A stretch of 64,000 nucleotides of DNA from Picocystis sp. L7 (Eukaryota > Chlorophyta > Picocystophyceae > Picocystales > Picocystaceae). The position numbers and the translations under genes are program-made. Shown here piece after piece: positions 18,216 through 27,478 of the stretch. The notes beneath the pieces were generated by a model. It worked only from the letters and a program-made list of their open reading frames with translations, ran no database searches and had not been told where the DNA came from. The stretch covers positions 124,001-188,000 of the forward strand of contig QXJR01000018.1 in the NCBI GenBank assembly GCA_020975725.1. Reading direction: 5' to 3'. The stretch's first letter is position 1. Every line of letters begins with the position of its first letter.

Positions 18216-19559
18216 ATGACGATGGCGACGAGGATGGCGGCGGCTTTGACGCCTGTCATGGCGCCAAGACGCGTGGGTGGAGGCTCCACGACGCGTCCAA
18301 GACCCCTGGTGGTGCGCAGGAGGAACCAGGCGGGACGGACGCGTGCCCTGGACGAAGCGGCGCAGCACGTGGCCACGGTGATGTACACGTTGGCCGACGC
18401 CGCGGACGCGACCGCAGAAGTCGCCGTGCAGACCACGAAGAAAGGGGGTCTGATCGGACCCCTCGCGGACGCCATGGAAGTCATCCTGAAGATGCTGAAC
18501 CAGGGACTCGAAGGTTTGCACGTCCCATACGCGTACGGCTTCTCCATTATCCTCCTCACCGTCCTGGTGAAAGCCGCCACGTATCCACTCTCCAAAAAGC
18601 AGGTGGAATCCACGATGGCCATGCAAGCGCTGCAGCCCAGCATCAAAGAGATCCAGACCAAGTACAAAAACGACCAGGAGAGATTGCAGGTGGAAACGGC
18701 CAGGCTGTACAAAGAAGCAGGGGTCAATCCTCTCGCTGGTTGCCTACCCACCTTGGCCACCATCCCGGTGTGGATTGGGCTCTACCGAGCACTGCAAAAT
18801 GCTGCGGCAGAAGGAGTTCTCACCGAAGGTTTTTTTTGGATTCCCTCCCTTGCGGGTCCCACGTCCATCGCGAAACAGACCGCCGGAGCAGGTATGGCAT
18901 GGCTGTTTCCCCTCCAGGACGGGGCCCCTCCAGTTGGATGGCATGATGCTGTAGCTTATCTGGTGCTGCCAGTGCTCTTGATCATCTCGCAGTACGTTTC
19001 GCAGAAGATCATCTCGCCCCAGCAGTCTGCAGATCCTTCGCAAAAGCAAGCCAACGCCATCCTCCAGTTTTTGCCTCTCATGATTGGATACTTTTCGCTC
19101 AACGTGCCCTCAGGTCTGACACTGTACTGGTTCACCAACAATATTTTGACCACTGCGCAGCAGGTCTTCCTGAGAAGGACAGCCCCTGCCCCTGCGATAC
19201 CATCCAGTGCTCCCATTCGTAAGAGTGTACCAGCCGCATCCAGCACCAAGGCATCAAGAAAGGCCGAGAGAGCAAAGAAAGCAAATGCAACAAGCACCGC
19301 CTTCTTGAGTGGGAATGGCAGTGCAGAGAAAGAGGTAGGAAAATCGGATTTCTTTGGGGGGGATAGTTTCAGTGAAGTGCGGGAGTTGCCTGCGGCGGTG
19401 AAGGATCAAGATCACGAAGACGAGGGTGTCTCGGTGCCTGACGGGCCGCCAGCAAAAGAAAGTGCAGGGGAAAGCGGTAGCACATCTGCTGCCAGCGAAC
19501 GACAGAGTAAGCAGCAGCTTAGCCGGAAAGCACGCAAGAAGAACAAGAAGAGGGCTTAA
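18216..19559 (+). CDS. ALB3: ALB3/YidC/Oxa1 thylakoid membrane insertase
   Basis: The 447-residue protein begins with a transit peptide (MTMATRMAAALTPVMAPRR). The YidC/Oxa1 core includes VPYAYGFSIILLTVLVKAAT, YPLSKKQVESTMAMQALQP, YKEAGVNPLAGCLPTLATIP, a WHDAVAYLVLPVLLIIS segment and LMIGYFSLNVPSGLTLYWFT. The C-terminal stromal tail carries two basic Ser/Arg/Lys motifs (SRKAERAKK and SRKARKKNKKRA), which in green plastids bind cpSRP43 for delivery of light-harvesting proteins. This favours ALB3 over the mitochondrial OXA1 paralogue. ATG 18216 is the first in-frame ATG; a GTG precedes it. Confidence 0.92.
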   Translation: MTMATRMAAALTPVMAPRRVGGGSTTRPRPLVVRRRNQAGRTRALDEAAQHVATVMYTLADAADATAEVAVQTTKKGGLIGPLADAMEVILKMLNQGLEGLHVPYAYGFSIILLTVLVKAATYPLSKKQVESTMAMQALQPSIKEIQTKYKNDQERLQVETARLYKEAGVNPLAGCLPTLATIPVWIGLYRALQNAAAEGVLTEGFFWIPSLAGPTSIAKQTAGAGMAWLFPLQDGAPPVGWHDAVAYLVLPVLLIISQYVSQKIISPQQSADPSQKQANAILQFLPLMIGYFSLNVPSGLTLYWFTNNILTTAQQVFLRRTAPAPAIPSSAPIRKSVPAASSTKASRKAERAKKANATSTAFLSGNGSAEKEVGKSDFFGGDSFSEVRELPAAVKDQDHEDEGVSVPDGPPAKESAGESGSTSAASERQSKQQLSRKARKKNKKRA

Positions 19560-19602
19560 AGACTTGGACTTTGTTGAAGAGGGACTTTTCCCCGATTGTA
19601 AG

Positions 19603-20838
19603 TTACATAGAGTTGCCTTCGATAATTCCTGAAGAGATTTCCAACAAGGCATCCAACACGGAAGCGCCTAGACGCATCGATCGACCAGGGGACCATCCTT
19701 CTGTCTCGTTGGGGGTCTCAATCGTGTCTTTGAATGGCATTTCTAGTGTGGCCGAGAGGCACTTGTACCGCTCGCCCACTTGATTGGTGCAGTAACGCAG
19801 ATTGGCCGAGCCGGGTGGGTCAAGAGGGTATCCGTTTGGTGTGATCGGGAACCCTCCAAAATCCGGGTTGGCCTTATGGTATGCAAACCCAAACTTATTG
19901 AACAGACTTTCCAGTGTGCTGTTCCAGGAGGGGATACCCTCAGCTCCACTCAAAAAGTTGTATGGACACTCCTCGTCTCCGTGGACGTCCAGGCAGAAGT
20001 CAACGCCACATTTGTCCATTTTATTTCGAACATAGAACACTTCTGGGCTGTATTCCAGCGACGGTTCCATCCACTCTCGATTTAGATTAGCGCCAGCAGC
20101 GTTGGTTCGCAAGTGCCCTCTGACGGAACCATCGACGTTCATGTTGGGCACGACATGAAACGTGAAGAGGGAACGGAGTTTGGTCGCTACCTGGTCTGCG
20201 GGGTCAATCAACCGTTTCAACATCCCTTCCATCCACCATTCTGCCATGGTTTCCCCTGGATGCTGCCGTGCCAGCAACCAGGCATGGGATGCACCCGTGC
20301 CTACGTGCAGCAGGTCCATGCTTCTCCCATCCAGCGTTTCTCCTAAGTTTTCGTAGGTCACCAAGGAGCTCTCCTTGCACCGGTCGATCAGTTGCAAGTG
20401 CTGCTCATACGTGTAGGGAGGAAAGTATGCCAGGTACAAGGAATCCTCTTCCGGGATGATGTCGACATGAAGCACGCCGTCTTCGTATCTCGTTTCGGGG
20501 ATTCGGAACCAGATCTCGTTGTCGTACGAAGCACATGCTTTGTACCCTGCGTATCCTTTGGGATAGCTCGCTTCACCTGCGTTGTCGATCCTCACGCTGA
20601 GCTTTCGTCCCCGCGTGGCTTTGACGTGAAAGCAGAACCACTGGAAGTGCGACCTGCCATCCTTTTCGGTGAACGGGTCCGGCCGTATCTGCACGTGCAG
20701 TGCACCGTCCTCATGCGTGGCACATGCCGTTGCGTTCCCAGAGTCGAAATCAGCACGCAGCGAGATGCCGAGCGCAGGATGCACGCAGCAGCAGGCCCGG
20801 TGCGCGCACCTCCCCGTGAGCGCCATGCACTTGTGCAT
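19603..20838 (-). CDS. M14 metallocarboxypeptidase, cytosolic carboxypeptidase (AGBL) type
   Basis: In this 411-residue protein the N-terminal beta domain typical of cytosolic carboxypeptidases is visible (LRADFDSGNA, HVQIRPDP, FQWFCFHVKA, VRIDNAG). The catalytic domain shows the HxxE zinc pair in LLARQHPGETMAEWWMEG, the substrate region NMNVDGSVRGHLRTNAAG then ANLNREW, the third zinc ligand in CLDVHGDEECPY and the catalytic Glu in SATLEMPFKD. Such enzymes remove C-terminal Glu from tubulin and other proteins. It is short compared with CCP1, closer to CCP6 or bacterial homologues. I chose ATG 20838 (a second lies at 20826); the upstream frame is an Arg/Leu repeat caused by a 9-bp promoter repeat. 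Confidence 0.82.
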   Translation of the reverse strand: MHKCMALTGRCAHRACCCVHPALGISLRADFDSGNATACATHEDGALHVQIRPDPFTEKDGRSHFQWFCFHVKATRGRKLSVRIDNAGEASYPKGYAGYKACASYDNEIWFRIPETRYEDGVLHVDIIPEEDSLYLAYFPPYTYEQHLQLIDRCKESSLVTYENLGETLDGRSMDLLHVGTGASHAWLLARQHPGETMAEWWMEGMLKRLIDPADQVATKLRSLFTFHVVPNMNVDGSVRGHLRTNAAGANLNREWMEPSLEYSPEVFYVRNKMDKCGVDFCLDVHGDEECPYNFLSGAEGIPSWNSTLESLFNKFGFAYHKANPDFGGFPITPNGYPLDPPGSANLRYCTNQVGERYKCLSATLEMPFKDTIETPNETEGWSPGRSMRLGASVLDALLEISSGIIEGNSM

Positions 20839-21245
20839 TGCCTCCAGCAGCGTCCCTTGCACCCCTTGGCACCCTCCACGCCTTCGGATCGGCCTCCTGG
20901 ACCTCGGCGTCGAGCGCAGCACGCGCAGCACGCGCAGCACGCGCAGCACGAGAAATGACAACGTTCGTGCTTTGCTTCGTTCCCCACTCGACGAACCCGG
21001 TCGACCGAGGACCGTGAATCGGACGGTCCATTTGGAGAGAGGATGAGAGGAAAGACCGTTCGTGGACCGTAGACCGGACGGTCCATCGGGGGAAAAGACC
21101 GAGAAAGACAGCTCTGGATCGCAGTCCAGACGGTCTTTCGAAGTACCGGAATGGGAAAGGGGGATCGCGTCCGTTCGAAAAGGAACCCCATCCTTTCGAT
21201 CTTCCTTTCGAAGGGAAAAGAGACCCGGATGCTCCACACCGTGTC
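20839..21245. promoter_or_regulatory. Divergent promoter with GACGGTCCAT and TTCGAA repeats
   Basis: Between the carboxypeptidase and alanyl-tRNA synthetase genes. A short GCAGCACGC tandem repeat lies at about 20915-20950. Then come CGGACGGTCCAT copies near 21022 and 21072, a related CAGACGGTC near 21130, and TTTCGAAG/GTTCGAAA/TTTCGAAGGG near 21138, 21174 and 21205. Confidence 0.5.
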
Positions 21246-21419
21246 ATGGAACGACGAGCGTTGCTACGAACGACTCTGATCCTCGTCGGCGATTGTCGCT
21301 TTGGCCGGCGATGTGTCGCGAATCGAGGGTTGTGGCGGCGTCTCCAACGCATCGTCGGACGCGTCGCGCACCGCGCCACGTGCTTGCATCGCCTCCATTT
21401 CGATGGAAGACACGAATGA
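21246..21419 (+). other. Upstream overlapping open frame resembling an organelle presequence
   Basis: ATG 21246 opens a 57-codon frame in a different register that ends just past the synthetase ATG. The product is Arg-rich with almost no acidic residues at first (MERRALLRTTLILVGDCRFG, then RLQRIVGRVAHRATC), as in a mitochondrial presequence. I found no local-type intron that would join it to the synthetase frame, so it could equally be a regulatory upstream frame. Confidence 0.35.
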
Positions 21420-24258
21420 ATGGCCTTCCTCGCGCGTGAGATCCACGTTCCTGGAGTTCTTCGCGTCTCGAGGACACGAGGTGGTGAGCAGCAGCCCGTG
21501 CGTCCCGCATGACGATCCGACGCTGCTCTTCGCCAACGCTGGAATGAACCAGTTCAAGCCCATCTTCTTGGGCCAGGTGGATCCCAAGTCTCCCTTGGCG
21601 AAGCTCAAACGAGCAGCAGACACTCAAAAGTGCATCCGTGCGGGTGGGAAGCACAACGACCTAGAAGATGTGGGCAAAGACAACTACCATCACACGTTCT
21701 TCGAGATGCTGGGAAACTGGTCCTTTGGAGACTACTTCAAGGTGGAAGCCATCGAGTTCTCCTGGGAACTTCTCGTGCACGTGTACAAGCTTCCAGAAGA
21801 CAGGCTGTACGCCACTTACTTTGGTGGCGATGAAGCACTGGGATTGCCGCCAGACACGGAGGCCAAAGACATCTGGGAGAGGTTCTTGCCACCCAGCCGC
21901 GTGCTGCCTTTCGGATGCAAGGACAATTTTTGGGAGATGGGAGAGCAAGGGCCGTGTGGACCCTGTTCTGAAATTCACTTTGACCGAATCGGTGGAAGGA
22001 ACATAGCGGAATTGGTGAACGCAGACGACCCCACTTGCATCGAAGTCTGGAACATCGTGTTCATCCAATTCAACCGCGAGGCAGATGGCGGCCTTAAGCC
22101 ACTTCCAGAAAAGCATGTAGACACTGGAATGGGATTCGAGAGGATCACCTCGGTACTGCAAGGGAAGCTTTCTAACTACGACACGGACATTTTCCTTCCC
22201 TTCTTCGATGCCATCCAGAAGGTAACGGGGGCAGAACCATACACGGGAAGGTTTGGGAAAGAAGACGTGGGATGTAAAGACATGGCATATAGGGTCATTG
22301 CGGATCACATCAGAACCCTGACCTTTGCAATAGCGGATGGTTCTAGGCCTGGAAACGAAGGCCGCGAATATGTTCTTCGCAGGGTGCTGAGGAGAGCGGT
22401 ACGCTTTGGCAATCAGAATCTTAATGCAGAACTTGGTTTTTTTAGCAAGCTGGTTGATGCAGTGGTGGAGAACATGGGTTCAACATTCCCTGAACTAGTG
22501 TCTGCAAAGGCACATGTGAAGCAGGTAATTGCAGACGAAGAGAAATCTTTTGGTAGAACGCTAGGTAAAGGCATTGATAGATTTAAGAAAATGGCTAATG
22601 CCCTGCTGGATGATGGCAAGTCAGAGCTATCAGGTGATGATGCATTCTTACTCTGGGATACATACGGGTTTCCCGTGGACCTGACAGAGCTGATGGCCGA
22701 GGAAAATGACATGTCTGTTGATATAGCTGGCTTCGAAATAGCCATGGAGCGTGCTAGGGAAATTGCAAGGGCATCAAGGAAAGGTTCTGCAGGTGGATTG
22801 AAGCTTGAAGCTGAAGCAACGAGTCACCTTCAAAAGGCTGGGATTGAGCCCACCCTGGACGAGTTCAAGTACACCTACTCTCCACAAATGAGTGCCAAAG
22901 TCGAAGCCATCTTCTGCCAGGGTGGCTTTGTTCAAAACACTGATGATGCAGATGCTGGTACTATCGGGATCCTGTTGGACAGGACTACGTTCTATGCCGA
23001 GCAGGGAGGCCAAATAGGTGATACTGGGGTGATCTTGTCAGACTCTGGTGCCTTTAACGTCGAAGACTGCCAAGTGGCAGCAGGCTTTGTGTTGCATCTT
23101 GGCAAACCTGCCAGCGGAAGCCTGGCTGTGGGTGATTCTGTCAAAGTAACTGTAGATTATGAACGCAGGAGGAAAATAGTTCCCAATCATACCTGCACTC
23201 ACATACTCAACTATGCATTGCTGAAAGTTCTTGGTAGCCATGTAGAGCAAAAGGGGTCTATTGTTCGTGATGACCTGCTTCGATTTGACTTTTCCAATAA
23301 CGGTCCTGTCGAATCAGGAAAGCTGGCCACTGTAGAAAAGATTGTTCAGGAACAGATAAAGAGCTCCCTACCTGTGTACAAGAGCGTGGTTTCCCTGGAA
23401 GCAGCAAGAAAGGTATCTGGCCTCAGAGCTGTCTTTGGGGAAGTGTACCCAGATCCTGTGCGAGTTGTCAGTGTCGGGAAGAGTGTGGATGCTTTGCTAG
23501 CCGATCCCGAGAACCAGGAGAATCTCGACTACTCTATAGAATTTTGTGGTGGAGTGCATCTTGAAAATACAGAAGAAGCTACAGCTTTTGTGATCATTTC
23601 AGAGGAGGGCATAGCGAAGGGCACTCGTAGAATTGTAGCCTTGACTGGGAAGGCTGCTTTGCAGGCACTGGAAAATGGCACGACGCTGCAAGAGCAACTA
23701 GCAGCTTTACAAGGTAGGAATCCATCAGAGTTGGAACCAGACCTTAAGGAGTTCCCTTCCGTACTTGACAGGGCAATCATTTCTGCAGCCACCAAAGCCG
23801 AGCTTCGAGCAACTCTTGTGACACTCCAAAGAAAAGTATTAGAGGCTCAAAAAGCAGCAGCAACAGCACTTAAACAGAGGGTAGTGGAAGAGACGCTGAG
23901 CATCGCTTCCAAAGCTTCTGAGGCTGGTAAGTCTTATTGCGTCGCAACTCTAGACGCAGGGATTGACACGAAAGCAGTATCCGAGGCTGCAAGTGCATCC
24001 TTGAAAGTGCAACCTAGCCTTTCCTTGTTGCTCCTTTCGAAAGACGATGCCATTGGCAAGGTTCTTTGCTATGCCGTGTGTGCAAAGGGAGCTATTGAAG
24101 CGGGTCTTAAGGCGGGGGAGTGGGTGAACGCAACATTGGTAGCTGTGGATGGAAAGGGAGGGGGTAAACCAGCACAAGCCCAGGGTCAGGGTACGAACGT
24201 TGCAGGCTTTTCCGAGGCCTTCCGATTGGCAGAGGAGTTTGCTTCCGCGAAGATATAA
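21403..24258 (+). CDS. ALARS: Alanyl-tRNA synthetase
   Basis: The 951-residue enzyme charges tRNA-Ala. Catalytic-core motifs: TFLEFFASRGHEVVSSSPCV, TLLFANAGMNQFKPIFLG, CIRAGGKHNDLEDVG and TFFEMLGNWSFGDYFK. The editing domain carries the zinc motif in VPNHTCTHILNYAL (HxxxH) and CGGVHLENTEEA (Cys and His). The C-terminal part is the helical C-Ala-type tail. ATG 21403 is the first in-frame ATG and directly precedes the conserved core, so no organelle leader is encoded in this frame; a separate leader-like frame lies just upstream (see findings). No intron is needed. GC content drops clearly from the 5' to the 3' half. Confidence 0.95.
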   Translation: MEDTNEWPSSRVRSTFLEFFASRGHEVVSSSPCVPHDDPTLLFANAGMNQFKPIFLGQVDPKSPLAKLKRAADTQKCIRAGGKHNDLEDVGKDNYHHTFFEMLGNWSFGDYFKVEAIEFSWELLVHVYKLPEDRLYATYFGGDEALGLPPDTEAKDIWERFLPPSRVLPFGCKDNFWEMGEQGPCGPCSEIHFDRIGGRNIAELVNADDPTCIEVWNIVFIQFNREADGGLKPLPEKHVDTGMGFERITSVLQGKLSNYDTDIFLPFFDAIQKVTGAEPYTGRFGKEDVGCKDMAYRVIADHIRTLTFAIADGSRPGNEGREYVLRRVLRRAVRFGNQNLNAELGFFSKLVDAVVENMGSTFPELVSAKAHVKQVIADEEKSFGRTLGKGIDRFKKMANALLDDGKSELSGDDAFLLWDTYGFPVDLTELMAEENDMSVDIAGFEIAMERAREIARASRKGSAGGLKLEAEATSHLQKAGIEPTLDEFKYTYSPQMSAKVEAIFCQGGFVQNTDDADAGTIGILLDRTTFYAEQGGQIGDTGVILSDSGAFNVEDCQVAAGFVLHLGKPASGSLAVGDSVKVTVDYERRRKIVPNHTCTHILNYALLKVLGSHVEQKGSIVRDDLLRFDFSNNGPVESGKLATVEKIVQEQIKSSLPVYKSVVSLEAARKVSGLRAVFGEVYPDPVRVVSVGKSVDALLADPENQENLDYSIEFCGGVHLENTEEATAFVIISEEGIAKGTRRIVALTGKAALQALENGTTLQEQLAALQGRNPSELEPDLKEFPSVLDRAIISAATKAELRATLVTLQRKVLEAQKAAATALKQRVVEETLSIASKASEAGKSYCVATLDAGIDTKAVSEAASASLKVQPSLSLLLLSKDDAIGKVLCYAVCAKGAIEAGLKAGEWVNATLVAVDGKGGGKPAQAQGQGTNVAGFSEAFRLAEEFASAKI

Positions 24259-24359
24259 CCAAACATTGAGATCGTGTGTAATGTTACAAGAAACACTGCA
24301 GGTTCTACCATCTTTTTGTACACTAAAAGCGCAAGGAAAAGGGACAGTATTGCTTTACT

Positions 24360-25436
24360 TTATTGGGGCCTTGTCTCCGGGTAGTATAGCCTACCGCTCT
24401 GGGTAAGCCTCCTCCAAATCCCTTCGATGTCCAAATCGAAAATGTCTGACGGCTCAGCGGCGCACAAGGCCCAATCTCCACATAGTATTTCGGATTCCAA
24501 CTGGCCCGGCCTCCATGCAGAGAAGCCGTGATAATACACAACGTTATTGAGGAAGTCTTCGCCATCCCCATCGCAGCACTGCCTAAGGATATGTTCCGAA
24601 GCCGATGGCATAGACCTATATACAACTTGCCCATTTGCATCATGGCGTTCTGAATCAACTCTCTCGAAGCCGAGCACCGATTCCGAGTAGTCACATCCAG
24701 CACGCGAGTGCAAGATTTGGTACACCCGGGAGGAATCCACTGGTCCGCCATACTGATGTCGGACCAGCACCTTTCCATCACACAGCACGCTGCGCCCCGG
24801 ATTCGGAGCATTGATGATGACACCAATGGCTCCCCCGCTTTGGTTGGGTGGGGAGTGGTCCAGAACGAGAATCACGGATTCCTTGAAAGGCGGAGCGTGC
24901 AAAGACGGGGATGCCACAAGTAGCAGTCCAGCAGAGAGTCCTGGGACCGTCGGAACGTAGGTGGGGCTCTGAGGCAGCACACCCAACAGCAAGTCCAGTA
25001 AGCGTTGCAAGAAAGGTCGCTTCGGGGGTGCAATCTTGAACTTGCTCCGACATACGTTGCATATGTGAGCTCTCGTGTCGGAGGAGTCGGAATTGGTGAG
25101 GACCATCCATTGCCACTTTCTCAAGCAGTCCTCGTGCACGTACCGCTGCCGCCGTCACGCCGTTTCCACATGACCGCAAGCACGCGTCAGCTCGTGTACG
25201 ACGCACGCCGTATCCTAAACTCGATCCTTCTCGCAATTCTTTCGTTCACCGCCTCGTTCGCACGTCTTTTCTCTCGGATGTCCTCGTTCCGGAGTGTTTT
25301 TTTTCCCGTCCTTTTCGTCCGCATTTTTCGCACCCACCTGGGTGCCACGGCAGTTGCACGGTTCCACGAGCTTCCCTTCGTCTCCGAAGCAGAACCGGCA
25401 CGCGGGACGCCCCTCTGCTTCGCGCAATTGCGCCAT
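24360..25436 (-). CDS. RING-CH (MARCH-type) zinc finger fused to a UPF0301/AlgH (DUF179) domain, two exons
   Basis: Exons are complement(25338..25436) and complement(24360..25145), 294 residues. Exon 1 ends CRFCFGDEGKLVEPCNCRGT plus Q; exon 2 resumes RYVHEDCLRKWQ and later ICNVCRSKF. Together they give the full RING-CH ligand set C-x2-C...C-x-C...H-x2-C...C-x2-C. The 192-bp intron has donor GTGGGT, branch-like GCTGACG and acceptor GGCAG, phase 0. After a linker, residues from about 95 form a UPF0301 domain: GLLLVASPSLHAPPFKESVI, GGAIGVIINAP, YGGPVDSSRVY and YYHGFSAWRPGQLESEI. RING-CH domains act as ubiquitin ligases; the UPF0301 fold is of unknown activity. The combination is unusual. Confidence 0.8.
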
Positions 25437-25930
25437 GAACGCGCCAAAAGTGCGCCTCTCGTGTCGACTCGAGTCGTTGCCACCTGGATGATGTCGATGG
25501 TGTGGGGGATCCCGGGATCCAATTAACCTCGATGGTAACCCTGGTATTCGTGGGGAGGGGAAGGGGTGGGGAAAAATTAACATGCGGGTTTAGGGAGGGG
25601 ACCGATGGGACGGAGCGACGTGGGCCTCGGAGGGATCCGAAAGGGACGTTGGATCACGATCCGGATCCAGCTTGAGGGAGGAACAGGGGTCATCCGGATC
25701 CGGAGCGGGTCGGAACCCGGAGAGACGGAGAGAGGGGGGATCGCATCGGTGGCGTTGCAACGGCATCGGGGTGGAGCCGTTGGATCGAGGGGGACAGGGG
25801 GACGCAACCCACCGCATCCACGTGGAACAGAACAGGATGGTAGCTCCACCTCCGAGTAGGCATATGGACTTGGTGCAAACGCAGGAGCGAAAGGATCAGA
25901 GGTGTCGTTCGTTACAACGTGTGTCCTGCG
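25437..25930. other. Spacer upstream of the RING-CH gene
   Basis: About 490 bp with TTAAC at 25523 and 25577, then purine-rich sequence with repeated GGATCC/CCGGATCC-like units around 25615-25720. It reads as the promoter of the minus-strand RING-CH gene plus the NPL4 3' region. No gene is supported. Confidence 0.4.
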
Positions 25931-27151
25931 TCACACCTGTGCGATGGATTCAATTATTATGCGGTAACCATCCATGATGGGGACGTTGGCACGGATGGAC
26001 TCCGCGATGATCTTGACATCGTTGATATCAAGGTGCTTCGACAAGAAAAACAGGAGGTGAAAGTCCGAAAGCTTCTGGTTGAAGTCTTTTCCCGAGGTCC
26101 TCTTCAGGTAGGCCTTCAATTCTCCTGCATCGTAGGCCGTCAGTCTGTTCTCGATCGGGAAGGAACAGGAGAGCGAAGATGCGTAATCCGTGATCTTCAC
26201 TGGAACCAGAAAGAAATCGTTGTCGATTTCCCTCACGTCCTTGCCTGCGACGATCACATCGTCCTTCACTCTCGTGATCCCGCTGGGTTCCTCCTGCGAA
26301 ACGAACCAACCTTCTCGGTACAACTTCATACACGTGTCTGACAGCTGGAAGGCTTCGAAATGGACCTCCTTGTTTTCCTTCCCGTTCTCGTCCTCGAAGC
26401 TCTGCAAGGAAACCACTGCTGTGACGAAGCGTTGGTCTCCCATTGCTTGCTCTCTCGCCATCCACTCGATCTCAAAATCGGACATGATGTAGTCTCTGGG
26501 CTTTTGGCTCTGCGCCAGGATCACGCCCACTTTTTTCACACCCAAGGCTGCCACGATGGTTTCCACGGCGTCTTTCTCTTCTTCGCTCGCTTCCACGTGA
26601 AACCGGTCCAGTTTGTCGGCCTGCTGCGGTGGTTCGTAGATGAAGTCCACGTGAACGCCTTTCTCGTCGTCGGCCGTGCCGTACATCCAGCCGCACCTCG
26701 GCGCGGAGAAGGCCATGGCTGCGCCCACGTACGCCTGGAACTGTGCAGCTGCGTTCCTGTCGATCGAAAGCAGCGCGCATCCCGCGTCTTTCTGTCGTTC
26801 GACGCGCACTTGCTTGGCCACGAGTTCCTCGATCGTCATCTTCTTCGGACGCGTCGGAGCGTTGGACGTCGCCTCCAGCGCCGCTTCGGACTCGGCACTC
26901 AGTCTCAGGTAGACCACATCTCCACGTCGGAGGTCGCAGGTCCCGAGCGTGGCGTCTTCTTCCGCCAGTGGCGCAGCAGCTTCGCCATCGCCGACCAGCA
27001 GCTGTCGGTCCCTCGAGAGTCGCTCTCCTTTTCCTCCCAGCCGCTCCGCGGCCTTTTCGCGCAGCTCCACCACCGTCCAGTCCGTGTCGGCCTCCACACG
27101 TGCCTCTCCCACCCGAGAACGCACGCGCAGGAGCAATTCTCCTGCCGCCAT
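25931..27151 (-). CDS. NPL4: NPL4-like protein (p97/CDC48 ubiquitin adaptor)
   Basis: The 406-residue protein begins with a ubiquitin-like domain (ELLLRVRSRVGEARVEADTD; GDVVYLRLSAESE). The NPL4 core follows: MTIEELVAKQVRVERQKDAG, AFSAPRCGWMYGTADDEKGV, VHVDFIYEPPQQ, VGVILAQSQKPRDYIMSDFE and LSDTCMKLYREGWF. It corresponds to the plant-type NPL4, which lacks the metazoan C-terminal zinc finger. With UFD1 it recruits polyubiquitinated clients to CDC48/p97, for example in ER-associated degradation. The start is set by ATG 27151, with a GTTAAC element about 66 bases upstream. Length agrees with plant NPL4 proteins (about 410). Confidence 0.92.
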   Translation of the reverse strand: MAAGELLLRVRSRVGEARVEADTDWTVVELREKAAERLGGKGERLSRDRQLLVGDGEAAAPLAEEDATLGTCDLRRGDVVYLRLSAESEAALEATSNAPTRPKKMTIEELVAKQVRVERQKDAGCALLSIDRNAAAQFQAYVGAAMAFSAPRCGWMYGTADDEKGVHVDFIYEPPQQADKLDRFHVEASEEEKDAVETIVAALGVKKVGVILAQSQKPRDYIMSDFEIEWMAREQAMGDQRFVTAVVSLQSFEDENGKENKEVHFEAFQLSDTCMKLYREGWFVSQEEPSGITRVKDDVIVAGKDVREIDNDFFLVPVKITDYASSLSCSFPIENRLTAYDAGELKAYLKRTSGKDFNQKLSDFHLLFFLSKHLDINDVKIIAESIRANVPIMDGYRIIIESIAQV

Positions 27152-27478
27152 CGCCGCGCGACGCCGAAGTTCGCGGATCCGTCGACGTCGGATGCCGACA
27201 CCACCCTTCCCTCGCAGTTAACCACGCGATGTAACCGCTTCGTCCAGGGGGGTTCGAGAGGGAAGGGCGAGGTTCGCATCGAGTTAAGTGCAGGTCGTCC
27301 AGGAGGGGTTGGCGTTGGCCGATGACTGGATCGACGTCGCTTCGCTTTACGAAGATCGAGGAGGAGGTTCACGTGCACAAGAGGGAGAAGGACGGTGGTG
27401 GAAGACACGACAGGTAAGGGGGCGGTCGTTCCTGGGACAGATGGATTGATTAGAGATGGTTCGAGTGGGACCCTCGCC
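27152..27478. other. Spacer between NPL4 and DUF3429 genes
   Basis: About 330 bp holding the NPL4 promoter (GTTAAC at 27217-27222, TTAAG at 27285) and, on the plus strand, a 31-codon frame described separately. Nothing else is recognisable. Confidence 0.35.
27322..27417 (+). CDS. Possible 31-residue microprotein or first exon
   Basis: ATG 27322 opens a short frame (MTGSTSLRFTKIEEEVHV...) ending in TAA. It sits divergent to NPL4 with a short shared upstream region. A good donor-like AG/GTAAGG overlaps its last codons, so it could instead be a first exon, but no acceptor with a branch site was found before the convergent DUF3429 gene. The family is not recognised; it may be chance. Confidence 0.2.
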   Translation: MTGSTSLRFTKIEEEVHVHKREKDGGGRHDR

